Part shown: positions 36,170-46,977 of the stretch, piece by piece | How positions within the stretch are numbered: the first letter of the stretch is position 1 | Layout: each line of letters opens with the position of its first letter | Assembly: GCA_903945175.1 (NCBI GenBank) | Contig: CAJAUM010000008.1 | Span: 1-64,000 of the forward strand | Source of the DNA: an uncultured Bacteroidales bacterium | GTDB taxonomy: Bacteria > Bacteroidota > Bacteroidia > Bacteroidales > FEN-979 | Reading direction: 5' to 3' | Length of the DNA stretch: 64,000 nt | The notes under the pieces: model-generated | Databases searched by the model: none | Told to the model about the DNA's origin: nothing | The model's input: the letters and a program-made list of their open reading frames with translations, nothing else | Translations under genes and position numbers: made by a program

Positions 36170-36253
36170 GGCGGTTATGTTAGATTTTTAAGATTCAATT
36201 ACAATATTAGAAAACTTGTCCGATAAAGCATAGGTCATGCCAATCCACTTGAA

Positions 36254-37144
36254 CTATTTATTTCCAGGCACAAGGGATTTTACAGGGTTGGCAAGTCCGG
36301 AATAACTGATGAGTTCCAGCTTGACTGAACCCACGATTACATCTGATTTTGCAAGTATGGGCAGATGGTTTTCATCGTCCGTGATCCACACATCCATGGG
36401 GTAGGGTTGGCTGAATACATTGCCGGTAGCGACCATGGGTTTGAAGCGCAGACAGCGAAACCGGCCAAGATCGGTGATCACCTCCTCTTTACCCATGTAC
36501 TGGATTTGCGAAATGTAAAGAGAATCGTCAAGATAGAAGGGGATGGGTATATTCTGACCGGGTTTAAGATCCGACAAATTGAAAGTTCGGGCATAGTAGA
36601 AAGCCGATAACACATCCTGGGTGCCTTCCGGAATTTTTTTATTGGCTCTTGTACTGAGTGCTGTTCCCGAATACTGGTTAAACTTCACATCATCATTGTA
36701 CATGTAATCGCCTTCATGCGTGCGCCTGATGAAGGACCACGAAAACATATACGCTTCATCCACAAAGGATTCAAAGCGATCTTCCACCTTAAAAAACCAG
36801 TTGAATGCTCCCTTTGACCTGCCTTCGCCGATGATGTGGTAAACATTTCGGCCATCAATTTGTTTTACCTTGTGGTCTACCTCCAGCGTGGCAATACCGG
36901 CAGATACTTTGCCCGTGATATAGGAATCGTAATAGGCGCGGAATTTCAGTTTTTCACCACGGATAAAAGCCTCATTTTTTACCGGTTTATATGGTTGAGC
37001 AAAAACGGAGAGAACCGAACAATGAAAAATGAAGAAAATACAAAAAAACACAGATAGCCGGGGATTTGTGATCCCTAAACCACAATGTTGATGATTTTTT
37101 TCGGAATGATGATCACCTTTTTCGGTGGTTTTCCCTGCAACCAT
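36254..37144 (-). CDS. Exported DUF3108 protein
   Basis: A DUF3108 protein of up to 296 residues. Family-like blocks are [30 protein letters not shown], the tyrosine-rich [10 protein letters not shown], and [23 protein letters not shown] near the end. A signal peptide ends at SVFAQ (residue 50 from the ATG at 37144). That ATG puts 70 bases inside the 3' end of leuS. A GTG at 37051 would begin nearer the hydrophobic core but leaves no basic N-region, so the start is uncertain. It is probably co-transcribed with leuS. DUF3108 proteins are predicted periplasmic beta proteins of unknown function. Confidence 0.8.
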   Translation of the reverse strand: MVAGKTTEKGDHHSEKNHQHCGLGITNPRLSVFFCIFFIFHCSVLSVFAQPYKPVKNEAFIRGEKLKFRAYYDSYITGKVSAGIATLEVDHKVKQIDGRNVYHIIGEGRSKGAFNWFFKVEDRFESFVDEAYMFSWSFIRRTHEGDYMYNDDVKFNQYSGTALSTRANKKIPEGTQDVLSAFYYARTFNLSDLKPGQNIPIPFYLDDSLYISQIQYMGKEEVITDLGRFRCLRFKPMVATGNVFSQPYPMDVWITDDENHLPILAKSDVIVGSVKLELISYSGLANPVKSLVPGNK

Positions 37145-39888
37145 TTTTCTGATTCTTTGGCTTCCAATGCTGCCTGTTCAATCTCTGATACTGGCAGATC
37201 GGCTGGCAGCTCTAATTTAAAACGTGTCTTACCATTAAACGAAACAGGATACTCAAAAGTATTTTCTATCAGGTATTCCTGATTAAATGCAGGGAAAGCA
37301 GCCTTTGAAACGCTCTCTGAATTTCCCATAAGGCTCCAGAGCTCCTCGGCAATATGCGGGGCATAGGAGGAAATCAGGATAACCAGATCACTGAGGATGA
37401 TTCGTTTGCTGCATTTAAGGTCGGAGAGTTCATTCACACAGATCATAAATGTACTTACAGCTGTATTAAATGAAAGACGCTCAATATCTTCCCGGATTTT
37501 TTTTATGGTTTTATGCAGCACACGCAACTCGGCGGCATTGGGAGCTTCATCTGCAACGCGGAAATTATTCAGGTCGTCATGAAAAAGTCTCCAGAATTTG
37601 CGGATGAAACGAAAAACGCCTTCGATTCCATTGGTATCCCAGGGCTTGGACTGTTCGAGGGGACCGAGGAACATCTCGTAAAGCCGAAAGGTATCTGCGC
37701 CATATTTTCCAATGAGGTAGTCCGGGTTTACCACATTGTAAAGTGATTTCGACATCTTTTCCACGGCATATCCGCAATGATATTTGCCCTCTTCGAGAAT
37801 AAATTCAGTTCCGGCGAGGTCGGGACGCCACTGGCAAAATGCTTCTGTGTTGAGTACGTCATTGTCAACCATACTTACGTCAACGTGCATTTCGGTCGTT
37901 TCGTACTGATCTTTCAGTCCGGCCGAGACAAATGTATTGGTTCCTTTGATGCGGTAGGCCATGTTGGATCGCCCCTGGATTTTTCCCTGATTAATCAGCT
38001 TTTTATATGGCTCATCTTTTACCGATAACCCGATGTCAAAAAGGAACTTATTCCAGAAACGGGAATATATCAGATGGCCGGTGGCATGTTCATCACCTCC
38101 GATATAAAGGTCCACGTCCTGCCAGTAATTGACCGAATCCTTCGAGAAATATTCCTTTTGATTCCGGGGGTCCATATAACGGAGGTAATATCCACTGGAG
38201 CCAGCAAACCCAGGCATGGTATTGGTTTCGAGCGGATACCCCTCTTTTGTTTTCCAGTTTTTCGCCCGGGCCAGCGGAGGTTCCCCGGTTTCAGTCGGCA
38301 GGTATGCATCCACCTCAGGAAGCCTGAGCGGAAGTTCGCTTTCATCGAGTGTGTAAGCGATGCCATCTTTGAAATAAACGGGAAATGGCTCGCCCCAGTA
38401 ACGTTGTCGGCTGAAGATTGCATCGCGAAGGCGGAAATTGACCGTCCCTTTTCCGATTCCAATTTCATTTATCCTCTGTATTACTTTCCCGATGGCCTCT
38501 TTAACCGGAAGGCCATTGATAAATTCAGAATTGATCAGTATTCCATCTTTCGCGTCATAGGAAGATTCGGTTATGTCACCCCCTGAAACCACTTCAGTAA
38601 TGGACAGTCCATAGTGTTTTGCAAAATCATAATCCCGGCTGTCGTGCGCCGGTACGGCCATTATGGCGCCGGTTCCGTAACCGGCCAAAACATAGTCGGC
38701 TACCCAGATAGGGATGGGAGTCCCATTGAAAGGGTTAATGCAGAAAGCTCCCGTAAATTCACCGGTCACCTTTTTCACTTCGGCCATTCGCTCCCGCTCT
38801 GAACGGTTTTTGGCCAGGAGCATGTATTGTTGAACTGCCGCCATGCGATCGGAGGTGGTGATCTTCGCAATCAACTCATGTTCGGGAGCCAGTACCATGA
38901 AGGTTGATCCGAAAATGGTATCAGGCCGGGTTGTGAAGATGTTGAGTGAAAAAGCCTGATTCTTGATCGGGAAATGGATTTCCGCGCCTTCAGAACGACC
39001 GATCCAGTTTCGCTGCATCTCGATCAGGGAATCTGAGAAATCGACAGAATTGAGCCCGTCCAGGAGACGCTGAGCGTATGCGGTGATGCGCAGGAACCAT
39101 TGTCGCATGAGTTTGCGTTCGACCGGGTGACCGCCGCGTACCGAAAGCCCGTTGGCAATTTCATCGTTGGCAAGAACCGTCCCCAGTTCGGGACACCAGT
39201 TTACGTTCGCATCAGAAAGGTAGGCCAGTCGATAATTCATCAAGATCTCCTGCTGCTGTTTTTCTGTGTAAGATTTCCATTGATTTGCTGAAAAAAAACC
39301 GTCCCAATGTGATCCGAAAGAGGCATCTTTTTTTACCAGGTCTTTGAACCAGTTCTGATTCATCGATGCATGGATCCCGACATTTCCCCCTGATTCGAAG
39401 AGTTTCAACAGGTCGCTGACGGGTTCTGCCTTTTTGGTTTTGTTGTTGTACCAGTGATGAAACAGCTGAATAAAGGTCCACTGGGTCCATTTATAGTAAT
39501 CGGGATCACATGTTTTAACCTCGCGGTCCCAATCATAAGAGAAGCCGATTTTATCCATCTGCTCGCGGTACCGGGCCACATTTTTTTCAGTGGTTATAGC
39601 GGGATGGGTTCCGGTTTGAATGGCGTACTGTTCAGCAGGCAACCCATAGGCATCATACCCCATCGGGTGAAGCACGTTAAATCCGTTCAGTCTTTTATAG
39701 CGTGAATAGATATCGGAGGCGATATATCCCAGCGGGTGACCCACATGCAATCCTGCGCCGGAAGGATAGGGGAACATGTCGAGTACATAGTATTTGGGAC
39801 GCGAAGGATCAATTTCAGTTTTATAGGTTTTATGATCAACCCAGTACTTCTGCCATTTTTTTTCTATTTCCGGAAAATTGTAATCCAT
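37075..39888 (-). CDS. leuS: Leucyl-tRNA synthetase
   Basis: Charges tRNA(Leu) with leucine. A 937-residue class I synthetase. The HIGH motif is in [16 protein letters not shown] near residue 40. The editing domain follows, with [19 protein letters not shown] and [16 protein letters not shown]. The KMSKS motif is in [11 protein letters not shown] near residue 710, and the C-terminal anticodon-binding region closes the protein. An insertion after [19 protein letters not shown] (around residues 150-210) is longer than in E. coli LeuRS and looks like the one common in Bacteroidota. It runs divergently from the AsmA-like genes, and the DUF3108 gene overlaps its end. Confidence 0.97.
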   Translation of the reverse strand: MDYNFPEIEKKWQKYWVDHKTYKTEIDPSRPKYYVLDMFPYPSGAGLHVGHPLGYIASDIYSRYKRLNGFNVLHPMGYDAYGLPAEQYAIQTGTHPAITTEKNVARYREQMDKIGFSYDWDREVKTCDPDYYKWTQWTFIQLFHHWYNNKTKKAEPVSDLLKLFESGGNVGIHASMNQNWFKDLVKKDASFGSHWDGFFSANQWKSYTEKQQQEILMNYRLAYLSDANVNWCPELGTVLANDEIANGLSVRGGHPVERKLMRQWFLRITAYAQRLLDGLNSVDFSDSLIEMQRNWIGRSEGAEIHFPIKNQAFSLNIFTTRPDTIFGSTFMVLAPEHELIAKITTSDRMAAVQQYMLLAKNRSERERMAEVKKVTGEFTGAFCINPFNGTPIPIWVADYVLAGYGTGAIMAVPAHDSRDYDFAKHYGLSITEVVSGGDITESSYDAKDGILINSEFINGLPVKEAIGKVIQRINEIGIGKGTVNFRLRDAIFSRQRYWGEPFPVYFKDGIAYTLDESELPLRLPEVDAYLPTETGEPPLARAKNWKTKEGYPLETNTMPGFAGSSGYYLRYMDPRNQKEYFSKDSVNYWQDVDLYIGGDEHATGHLIYSRFWNKFLFDIGLSVKDEPYKKLINQGKIQGRSNMAYRIKGTNTFVSAGLKDQYETTEMHVDVSMVDNDVLNTEAFCQWRPDLAGTEFILEEGKYHCGYAVEKMSKSLYNVVNPDYLIGKYGADTFRLYEMFLGPLEQSKPWDTNGIEGVFRFIRKFWRLFHDDLNNFRVADEAPNAAELRVLHKTIKKIREDIERLSFNTAVSTFMICVNELSDLKCSKRIILSDLVILISSYAPHIAEELWSLMGNSESVSKAAFPAFNQEYLIENTFEYPVSFNGKTRFKLELPADLPVSEIEQAALEAKESEKWLQGKPPKKVIIIPKKIINIVV

Positions 39889-39946
39889 TGATTTCTATAT
39901 ATTAGTAATTTGACCCGTGGTCTTGTTCTTTTGCAGGCTGACCCTG

Positions 39947-39977
39947 CAAAATTAGGAAATTCGCATGAACCGTGAAA
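39947..39977 (-). promoter_or_regulatory. Candidate leuS promoter
   Basis: On the minus strand TTTC (39974-39977) is followed after 19 bases by TAATTTTG (39947-39954). The -7 element is an exact TAnnTTTG match and the -33 has one mismatch. It ends 58 bases upstream of the leuS ATG. Confidence 0.45.
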
Positions 39978-39982
39978 ATATA

Positions 39983-39990
39983 TACCTTTG
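39983..39990 (+). promoter_or_regulatory. -7 promoter element for the AsmA-like genes
   Basis: TACCTTTG matches TAnnTTTG, 21 bases upstream of the ATG at 40012. TTCG about 19 bases upstream is a weak -33. It overlaps the leuS promoter region, so the two divergent units share a compact regulatory region. Confidence 0.45.
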
Positions 39991-40011
39991 AGAGACAAAC
40001 CATGCTCATAA

Positions 40012-43000
40012 ATGGACGACCAGGAACCTCAAACCAATCCGGAACCAAAAAAGCGCAGACCACGACCCTGGCTTGTGGTACTGCTTAGCCTGCTCTTTCT
40101 TTTGTTGATTTTCTTTGTGGCAATTTTTCTTGGTTTCAATTATTTTGGCGAACGGTTTTTAAGAAAATACCTCCAGGAAAAAATTTACACTTCCAGTAAT
40201 GGCTTGTATCGTGCCGATTTTAAGAAAATGAACCTGAACATCCTCACTGGAAAAGTAGTGATAGACAGTTTTGATCTGACCCCCGATACAAGTAAATATA
40301 TGCAATTAAAGACCCGGGGAAAGATCGCCCGGGCTTTATACCAAATCTCGTTTTCGTCCTTAACAATCGACAAGATTCATTTCAGGCAGATTTATGCCAG
40401 GAAACGGATCAATTTCCGCCAGCTGACCCTTCAGCGGCCCCTGATCAGCATTGTTGGATTTCCGGACACAGTTGCGGCCAAACGAAACAAGTGGCGGGTG
40501 GTTTATGAGGATCTTTATCCGACGGTTTCGGGATTTTTCAACGATTTTCACATTGATTCCGTGAAGGTCAATCATGGATTTCTTCTAACCTCATCCAGAG
40601 AAAAAAACGGTCGGCAAACATCCGGGGAATATGAGTTCAGTGCTGTGTTAAGGGATGTGTCGGTGAACCCTTTCAGTTATTACAACAAAGAGCGGGTTTT
40701 TTATTCCCGTGATATAGAACTGGTCGTACATAATTTCGAATACCACCTTGCCGACAGTCTTTATTCGCTCAAGGCGGAGGAAATTGGGTTTTCTCTAACA
40801 AAATCAATTCTTTCCGGAAAAAAACTATCCCTCCGGCCTAATTTCAAATCCAAAAAAATCCATCATCTGCGCAGTGGAGACCTGTTCCAGATTGATCTGC
40901 CATCATTTTCGATCAGTGGAATTGACTTGTACAAGGCGATGACAGACCGGAAAGTTGAAGTTTCGTCCCTAAACCTGTCTGAATTCTTTTTGAGGATTTA
41001 TCGGAGTAATCCAGCAGAAAAAGCCTCACGTAATGCAGTAAAAAAGAAAAAAATAACAGTTGCCGGATTATACACCGTTATAGCGAAAGAGCTCAGGAGT
41101 GTCGCCATAGACACCTTTTCCCTTAAAAATGGGTCATTTGAATTTTTCGCCAATATTGCTGACAAAAAGCCTGAATTGCGCATAGGAAAAGTCGACCTTG
41201 AAATGAGCAAATTCCTGCTTGATTCGTTATCCCATTTTGATCGATCGAGAATTTTCTATGCCCGGGCCATTGAGCTGACGCTTGAGAGATTTTCGTTGAT
41301 TTTGCGTGACGGAATCCATTATATCCACGCATCCTCCATCAACTTTTCTACACGAAAATCGTTGATTGAAGTGAAACAAGCCACCATTTTTCCCAACAGG
41401 GAAAAAAATTTACAACAATTGGTCAACAGACGCAATACCATGTTCATTCAATTACCGCAACTTACATTTACGAGGATAGACCTGAAAAAGGTTTTCAACA
41501 GGCGTATACTTGATTTTGATAAACTTATGATCAATGAACCGGAGATCAGGTACACGCGCTTCCGTCCTCCGAAAAATCCTGATTCCCGGTTCAAAAAACC
41601 AAAGGATTTTTTTGAAGCAGAAAATGAAGAGGTGGTTTATAACTTGTTAAAAAAGTATCTCTGGGTTGTAAAGGGAAATGAGATCAGTATCACACAAGGG
41701 TTTATGCGATATTCAGTGCAACAAAACGACAAGGAGATGCCGCTTGCCACCAGCAGCTTTAATCTGGCAATGCACCAGTTTCTCATTGATTCGGTTCAAA
41801 GAATGAATCAGCAGGGATACTTTTACAGCCGCGATTTTAATCTTGATTTGAATGCAGTTTCTGTTATATCGCCCGACAGCCTAAAGTACCTCCAGGCCGA
41901 CAGGGTTATGATTAATACGAAAGATTCGCTGATTGAGGCTGATAATATCAATATCTTTGAAACAGCCAGCCCCATGCGATTTATTTCCCCAGCGAAAAAG
42001 CGGCAAATCCTCAGCTTTGAATTTTCACTTCACAAGCTTCACCTCACCGGATTAAATCATAAAAAATTATTCCTTGATAAAATATTAAAGGCAAACCAGA
42101 TTGTCTTTGACAGGCCCTTGCTCTCATTGAAAACATCCGGCAAAAAGCAATCCGCAGGATCCACGGAGGAGACACAGCTCCTGAAAACCACTACTTTCAT
42201 GCACACCTTTGAAATCGGACATTGCATTGTACGTAAGGGCTCTTTTGCTTATAACAGAGAAGGGGATCACAGGGCCTCCTTCTTTTCCCTCAAAGACATT
42301 GATTTTGCGTTGGTAAATGCTGCGGTTCACATTCCCGACGAAGGCATTCATGACGGATTAATCAAATTTGATTCACTTCAGCTAAAGGTAATTCCTCTGA
42401 GAGCCGTTATTGCCGATAGCGCCTACGCCCTTGAGGCCCGTAGCCTTGAGGTTCATTCCTATCCGGCCAACATCACCATACAGGGGATCAAGGTCACTCC
42501 CTTAAAACCGTGGAATACAATGAATGGACCAAAAACACAGGCAACCATCACCATTCCCGAAATCCAGTTCAAAGGTTTTTATTTCGACCGGGCCATTTTC
42601 GATAATGAATGGCTGCTTGAGGGTTTGAATGTGGATCATCCAACGCTGCACCTGGAGATAAAGCAAGATGAAGGGAAGTATGAAGTAAAACGAGGGAAGT
42701 ACGAAGATAATGGAATCATTGAATTTCCTACGTTTATGAAGACAGTTGCAGTTCGCAAGGTTTCTATCATGAATGCCAATGCCACGCTGATTCAACACTG
42801 GCTGGATTCCACGCGATCCTACTCCCAGAAAAACATGATGCTTGAGGTGACCCGTTTCCGGGTTGATTCAATGACCCGGTCAAATCCCTCCTCTGTGCCA
42901 TTGTTCAATGCCGATGATATTTCGTTTTCAGCACCCGGCTTTTCCTGGGCCTCAAAAGACAGTATGTATACCTATACCCTTGGCAAGTTTGGCTTTTCGA

Positions 43001-43974
43001 CAGGGAAGGCCAGTGCATTCATTGATTCAGCTTCGGTCATTCCGAATTTCAGCAGGGTGGATTTTTCCAAAAAGCTGGGCTATCAGGCTGACAGGATTGT
43101 TTTAACGGTTCCTGGAATAAAGATTTCACAGATTGATTTCCGGAAACTCATCAGCAGCCAGGAATTGCATGCCCGTAGCGTGACCCTGGCAGGATTGAAT
43201 TTTGAATCATTCCGCGATAAGCGCCTGCCTTTTCCAAGCTGGCGACGTCCGTTACTGCCGGGTCAGATGGTTGCCCGCATTAAATTCCCGGCAAGTCTCG
43301 ATACCATTACGCTGGAAAATGGGATGGCTACGTATGAGGAACAATCAGGTGACGAACCCGGCAGAATCTTTTTTGACCGGATGAATGCCACCCTGACGGG
43401 ATTCAACACCCTGAAAGCATCTGGTGAACCTATTGGTCACGGCCTTGATCTTCATGGTTCCACCAGGCTTATGGGAATTACACCAACGGAGGCCTGGTTT
43501 CATTTTCAGACCGCCCCGCGGGCCGATTCTTTTTCAGTGCATGCTGCTATCGGACAGCTTGATCTAACATCCATTAACCCAATGCTTTCAAAACTATTGC
43601 CTGTATCAATCCAACGCGGAACATCCAAATCGACCGAAATCTTTCATATAAAAGGTGACAGCGCCAGGGCCAGCGGAATTATGCATTTCAGGTATCATAA
43701 TCTTGCCATCCGGCTTGACGCAGCAGGGTCAGGAACATGGGGCCGGTTTGAACAATTGCTTCTAACAGAGGTGGTTAACATTTTTTTGGCCAATAACAAT
43801 CCAAATGAGGATGGAAAAATGAAAGAGGGAATTATTTATTTTGAGCGCGATGTATCCAAAGGGTTTTTTAATTTTCTTTGGAAAAGCGTGCTAAGCGGGA
43901 TCAAATCAAGTGTAGGTATAAACACGAAAACGCAGAAGGAAATCAAAAAACAAAGAAAACATAACCACCGATGA
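40012..43974 (+). CDS. Large AsmA-like (DUF748-type) membrane-anchored protein
   Basis: A 1320-residue protein. It begins with a short acidic and basic tail and one transmembrane helix (residues 20-44). The rest is a long periplasmic region of repeating beta strands, with recurring segments such as FYSRDIELVVHNF, FYARAIELTLERF and FYSRDFNLDLNAV. This pattern fits AsmA/TamB-like proteins that bridge the periplasm and are linked to lipid transport or outer-membrane assembly. The C-terminal 200 residues resemble those of the next gene: TYEEQSGDEPG against TYSEQVGEKPG, and FLWKSVLSGIKSS against FLWKSVLSGLKST. It overlaps the next gene by 4 bases (ATGA). No specific substrate can be assigned. Confidence 0.72.
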   Translation: MDDQEPQTNPEPKKRRPRPWLVVLLSLLFLLLIFFVAIFLGFNYFGERFLRKYLQEKIYTSSNGLYRADFKKMNLNILTGKVVIDSFDLTPDTSKYMQLKTRGKIARALYQISFSSLTIDKIHFRQIYARKRINFRQLTLQRPLISIVGFPDTVAAKRNKWRVVYEDLYPTVSGFFNDFHIDSVKVNHGFLLTSSREKNGRQTSGEYEFSAVLRDVSVNPFSYYNKERVFYSRDIELVVHNFEYHLADSLYSLKAEEIGFSLTKSILSGKKLSLRPNFKSKKIHHLRSGDLFQIDLPSFSISGIDLYKAMTDRKVEVSSLNLSEFFLRIYRSNPAEKASRNAVKKKKITVAGLYTVIAKELRSVAIDTFSLKNGSFEFFANIADKKPELRIGKVDLEMSKFLLDSLSHFDRSRIFYARAIELTLERFSLILRDGIHYIHASSINFSTRKSLIEVKQATIFPNREKNLQQLVNRRNTMFIQLPQLTFTRIDLKKVFNRRILDFDKLMINEPEIRYTRFRPPKNPDSRFKKPKDFFEAENEEVVYNLLKKYLWVVKGNEISITQGFMRYSVQQNDKEMPLATSSFNLAMHQFLIDSVQRMNQQGYFYSRDFNLDLNAVSVISPDSLKYLQADRVMINTKDSLIEADNINIFETASPMRFISPAKKRQILSFEFSLHKLHLTGLNHKKLFLDKILKANQIVFDRPLLSLKTSGKKQSAGSTEETQLLKTTTFMHTFEIGHCIVRKGSFAYNREGDHRASFFSLKDIDFALVNAAVHIPDEGIHDGLIKFDSLQLKVIPLRAVIADSAYALEARSLEVHSYPANITIQGIKVTPLKPWNTMNGPKTQATITIPEIQFKGFYFDRAIFDNEWLLEGLNVDHPTLHLEIKQDEGKYEVKRGKYEDNGIIEFPTFMKTVAVRKVSIMNANATLIQHWLDSTRSYSQKNMMLEVTRFRVDSMTRSNPSSVPLFNADDISFSAPGFSWASKDSMYTYTLGKFGFSTGKASAFIDSASVIPNFSRVDFSKKLGYQADRIVLTVPGIKISQIDFRKLISSQELHARSVTLAGLNFESFRDKRLPFPSWRRPLLPGQMVARIKFPASLDTITLENGMATYEEQSGDEPGRIFFDRMNATLTGFNTLKASGEPIGHGLDLHGSTRLMGITPTEAWFHFQTAPRADSFSVHAAIGQLDLTSINPMLSKLLPVSIQRGTSKSTEIFHIKGDSARASGIMHFRYHNLAIRLDAAGSGTWGRFEQLLLTEVVNIFLANNNPNEDGKMKEGIIYFERDVSKGFFNFLWKSVLSGIKSSVGINTKTQKEIKKQRKHNHR

Positions 43975-45710
43975 TACTAAAAACGATTCGCAAAATCTTC
44001 ATTTGGACCTTGGTTGTTCTTATCCTTGTGGCAGGGATCCTTTTTACGATTGGATATTTCCACTATGCAAAGGTAATTCGCAAGTACCTGGTTGAGTCTG
44101 TCAGTCGGGAAAGCAAGGGAATGTATAAAGTCGAAATAGGGAATATATACCTGAATATTCTTGCCGGGAATCTCACCGTGGACCAGTTTTCGCTGCTGCC
44201 CGACACGGCATTTTACCGCGCACATTCACAAACCGACACCCTGTCGCCCTTGTTACTTCGTTTAAACATCAAAAAATTTCTCATAAGGGATTTCAAGATC
44301 ATGGATGCACTGATGAAGCGGAAGATCAGTGTGAACACCATACGATTTACGGGTCCCGATGTCACCGTTTATCGTATGAGTTTGCCATATAAAAAAGATG
44401 ATGAGAAACATCAGGTTAAAATGATGTCGATTCCATTACCCAAAGGACTGACCTCCATCGGGGTTAAGGAATTCATTATTGAAAGTGCAAAAGTTGAATT
44501 TATTGATCTCAGCCATGATTCCATCACACGGAATTCTTTTCCCGTGTGCCATATTCTCATCAGTAATATCCTCGTCGACTCAGCCCACCAGGGACAGCGC
44601 AGGCTTTTCAATGCCGACGATATCAGGATAACGCTTGGAGCCTACAGCATGCCGATGAAAAATGGCATGAATAAACTATCGTTTAATGAGATTGGACTTT
44701 CTACCGGATCAAAGGAGGCATACATAAAGGATTTTCACCTGGAGCCTCTGTACAACAAACATGATTACACCAGGAAGCTGGGATATCAGACCGATTGGAT
44801 GGACATTCAAATCAATAAGTTGATCCTTAGGAGGATGGACCTACGGAAACTACTATTTGAAGGAAAAATAAAGGCAGGGGCACTTGAAATTGATACTTTA
44901 ACCCTCGAAGACTATCGCGACAAACGCATTGCCCGCAAGCCCGGGTTTAAACCGCCCATGCCACAGGATGGGATCCGGATGCTGAAAACCTATCTCCGGA
45001 TAGACACGGTATTTCTTAAGAGCGGCAAGGCTACCTATTCGGAGCAGGTAGGGGAGAAACCGGGTACCATGTTTTTGGATAAGATGAATGCCACATTCAC
45101 AGGGCTTACCAACGATTCGGTGTTGCTGAACGCGGGACTGGTCTCAGAATTAAAGGGAACGGCCTATGTGATGGGCAAGGGAAAACTTGATGCCACAGTC
45201 CGTTTTAATTTTGGCGACAAACGGAATTCGTTCACCTTTTCTGCCATGATGGGTCCCATCGACCTGGTTGAAATCAACCCCATGCTTTCAAATCTGCTTC
45301 CTGCAAAGGTGGTGAGTGGCAAACTTAAAAAGTTATTGGTACCCATGGTCAGTGCCAATGATGATGTGGCAAAAGGGAAGCTTCTTTTCTACTACAACGA
45401 TCTTTCTGTAGAAGTGATGGATAAAAAGCAAACTACATGGACCAAAATCAAAACCGGAATCATCAATTTTGCAGCGAACGATCTGATCGTTAACAACGAC
45501 AACCCCACCAAATCGGGAAAGATGAAAACCGGAGTAATCCAATTCCAAAGGGATAAAGAGAAAGGCATCATCAATTTTTTATGGAAAAGTGTACTGAGTG
45601 GGTTAAAATCCACCATGGGTTTTAATTCCAAGGCGCAAAAAGAGATGATTAAAGAGGAAAAACAGAAGGTGGCCGAAAAACAGAAGAGGGAGAAAAAACA
45701 GAAGAAGTAG
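43971..45710 (+). CDS. AsmA-like (DUF748-type) membrane protein, shorter paralogue
   Basis: A 579-residue protein with one N-terminal transmembrane helix (residues 9-29) followed by a beta-rich periplasmic region. The N-terminal stretch YLVESVSRESKGMYKVEIGNI and the C-terminal blocks DKMNATFTGL, INPMLSNLLPAKV and INFLWKSVLSGLKSTMGF match the upstream 1320-residue protein. The last 25 residues are strongly basic (KEEKQKVAEKQKREKKQKK). It looks like a partial duplicate that lacks the long middle part of its neighbour. Coupled to that gene (ATGA), with ftsX six bases downstream, which links it to envelope functions. Confidence 0.72.
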   Translation: MILKTIRKIFIWTLVVLILVAGILFTIGYFHYAKVIRKYLVESVSRESKGMYKVEIGNIYLNILAGNLTVDQFSLLPDTAFYRAHSQTDTLSPLLLRLNIKKFLIRDFKIMDALMKRKISVNTIRFTGPDVTVYRMSLPYKKDDEKHQVKMMSIPLPKGLTSIGVKEFIIESAKVEFIDLSHDSITRNSFPVCHILISNILVDSAHQGQRRLFNADDIRITLGAYSMPMKNGMNKLSFNEIGLSTGSKEAYIKDFHLEPLYNKHDYTRKLGYQTDWMDIQINKLILRRMDLRKLLFEGKIKAGALEIDTLTLEDYRDKRIARKPGFKPPMPQDGIRMLKTYLRIDTVFLKSGKATYSEQVGEKPGTMFLDKMNATFTGLTNDSVLLNAGLVSELKGTAYVMGKGKLDATVRFNFGDKRNSFTFSAMMGPIDLVEINPMLSNLLPAKVVSGKLKKLLVPMVSANDDVAKGKLLFYYNDLSVEVMDKKQTTWTKIKTGIINFAANDLIVNNDNPTKSGKMKTGVIQFQRDKEKGIINFLWKSVLSGLKSTMGFNSKAQKEMIKEEKQKVAEKQKREKKQKK

Positions 45711-45716
45711 GAAAAT

Positions 45717-46625
45717 TTGAGTAATTTTAGCTCGTATTTTCACACCATGATCCAACAGGAAGAGAGTTATTACCAGCGCAGGATTGCGACATCACAATTT
45801 ACCACCATCATAAGCATTACATTGGTGCTCTTTCTTATGGGCTTGCTGGGCATGATCCTCCTTCACGCCAGAAAACTGTCGGATTATGTAAAGGAAAATA
45901 TTGGCTTTTCCATCATGATCCGTGAAGGGGTAAAGGAATCGGGGATTCTTGAACTGAAGAAAAACCTCGACGGACAATATTTTGTTAAGTCGAGTGAATA
46001 TATTCCACGAGCCCGGGCTGCCGAAAAACTGCAGGATGAGCTGGGTGAAGATTTTATCGGATTCCTGGGGTACAATCCTTTACTTCCCAGCATTGATTTG
46101 CGTATTCTTGCTCCCTATGCCACAGTTGATTCACTCAACCGCATCGAAAAACGGTTGCTGGCCATTCCGGAGGTCAAGGAGGTCTATTACCAGAAATCAC
46201 TGGTGGATGCGATCAACAGAAATCTTGAAAAAATCAGCCTGATCCTTGTGGCTTTCAGCGGAATTTTGCTTTTCATCGCCATTGTCCTTATCAATAACAC
46301 CATCAGGTTGTCGGTGTATGCCAAGCGCTTCATCATCCGGAGCATGCAACTGGTTGGAGCTACAGAGGGATTTATACGCAAACCGCTTCTTTTACGGAGC
46401 ATCCTGCATGGCTGTATAAGCGCCTTCATTGCGCTGCTCATGCTCATGCTGCTGACCTATTTTGCCCTTGATCAGATTCCCGAACTGCTCGAACTTCAAG
46501 ATCCGGTCATGTTGATTGCCCTTGTTATTTTTCTCTTTTTACTGGGTTCATTTATCTCATGGATTTCAACCTATTTCGCTGTTCGTAAGTATCTGCGCAT
46601 CCGGACAGATTTATTATATACCTGA
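45717..46625 (+). CDS. ftsX: Cell division protein FtsX
   Basis: Membrane subunit of the FtsEX complex, which activates cell-wall hydrolases at the septum. A 302-residue protein with one N-terminal transmembrane helix (FTTIISITLVLFLMGLLGMILL), a periplasmic domain (about 55-160) and three C-terminal helices, the FtsX topology. LSDYVKENIGFSIMI after the first helix is typical for the phylum. The frame can start at a TTG (45717, AGGAAAA just upstream) or at the ATG at 45747 (MIQQEESYYQRR), which matches the usual length of the cytoplasmic N-terminus better. ftsE is not in the window. Confidence 0.88.
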   Translation: MSNFSSYFHTMIQQEESYYQRRIATSQFTTIISITLVLFLMGLLGMILLHARKLSDYVKENIGFSIMIREGVKESGILELKKNLDGQYFVKSSEYIPRARAAEKLQDELGEDFIGFLGYNPLLPSIDLRILAPYATVDSLNRIEKRLLAIPEVKEVYYQKSLVDAINRNLEKISLILVAFSGILLFIAIVLINNTIRLSVYAKRFIIRSMQLVGATEGFIRKPLLLRSILHGCISAFIALLMLMLLTYFALDQIPELLELQDPVMLIALVIFLFLLGSFISWISTYFAVRKYLRIRTDLLYT

Positions 46626-46642
46626 TATTCTTAAATTTTCTG

Positions 46643-46650
46643 TAATTTTG
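46643..46650 (+). promoter_or_regulatory. -7 promoter element for the DUF3098-uppP-truB-tadA unit
   Basis: TAATTTTG matches TAnnTTTG, 21 bases before the DUF3098 ATG at 46672, in the only sizeable gap between ftsX and the genes that follow. No clear -33 element. Confidence 0.45.
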
Positions 46651-46671
46651 CGAATTAATTCGTTTTAAATC

Positions 46672-46977
46672 ATGGAAAAGAAACAGATCCACATAAAATC
46701 CCAGGCTACCGCCAAAGCTACAAAAAGTGAAGAACTGACAGGAAAAACTGCAAACATCGGTGAATTTGCCTTTGGGAAAGAAAATTACCGCCTGATGCTT
46801 ATCGGGCTTGCTTTTATTGTTGTAGGTTTTTTACTTATGATTGGCGGCGGTTCGGCAGATCCCACACAATTTAACCCCGAAGTTTTCAGTTTCCGCCGGA
46901 TTACCCTGGCCCCGATTCTCATCCTTGCCGGGTATGTGATTGAGATTTTTGCTATCATGAAAAGACCGAAGGATTAA
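46672..46977 (+). CDS. DUF3098 small membrane protein
   Basis: A 101-residue protein. A polar N-terminus of about 37 residues leads to two transmembrane helices, [20 protein letters not shown] (about 39-58) and [20 protein letters not shown] (about 77-96). [14 protein letters not shown] and [21 protein letters not shown] are the conserved DUF3098 blocks. The family is largely limited to Bacteroidota and, as here, lies between ftsX and uppP, so a role near cell-wall synthesis or division is likely but unproven. Its TAA overlaps the uppP ATG by one base. Confidence 0.88.
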   Translation: MEKKQIHIKSQATAKATKSEELTGKTANIGEFAFGKENYRLMLIGLAFIVVGFLLMIGGGSADPTQFNPEVFSFRRITLAPILILAGYVIEIFAIMKRPKD

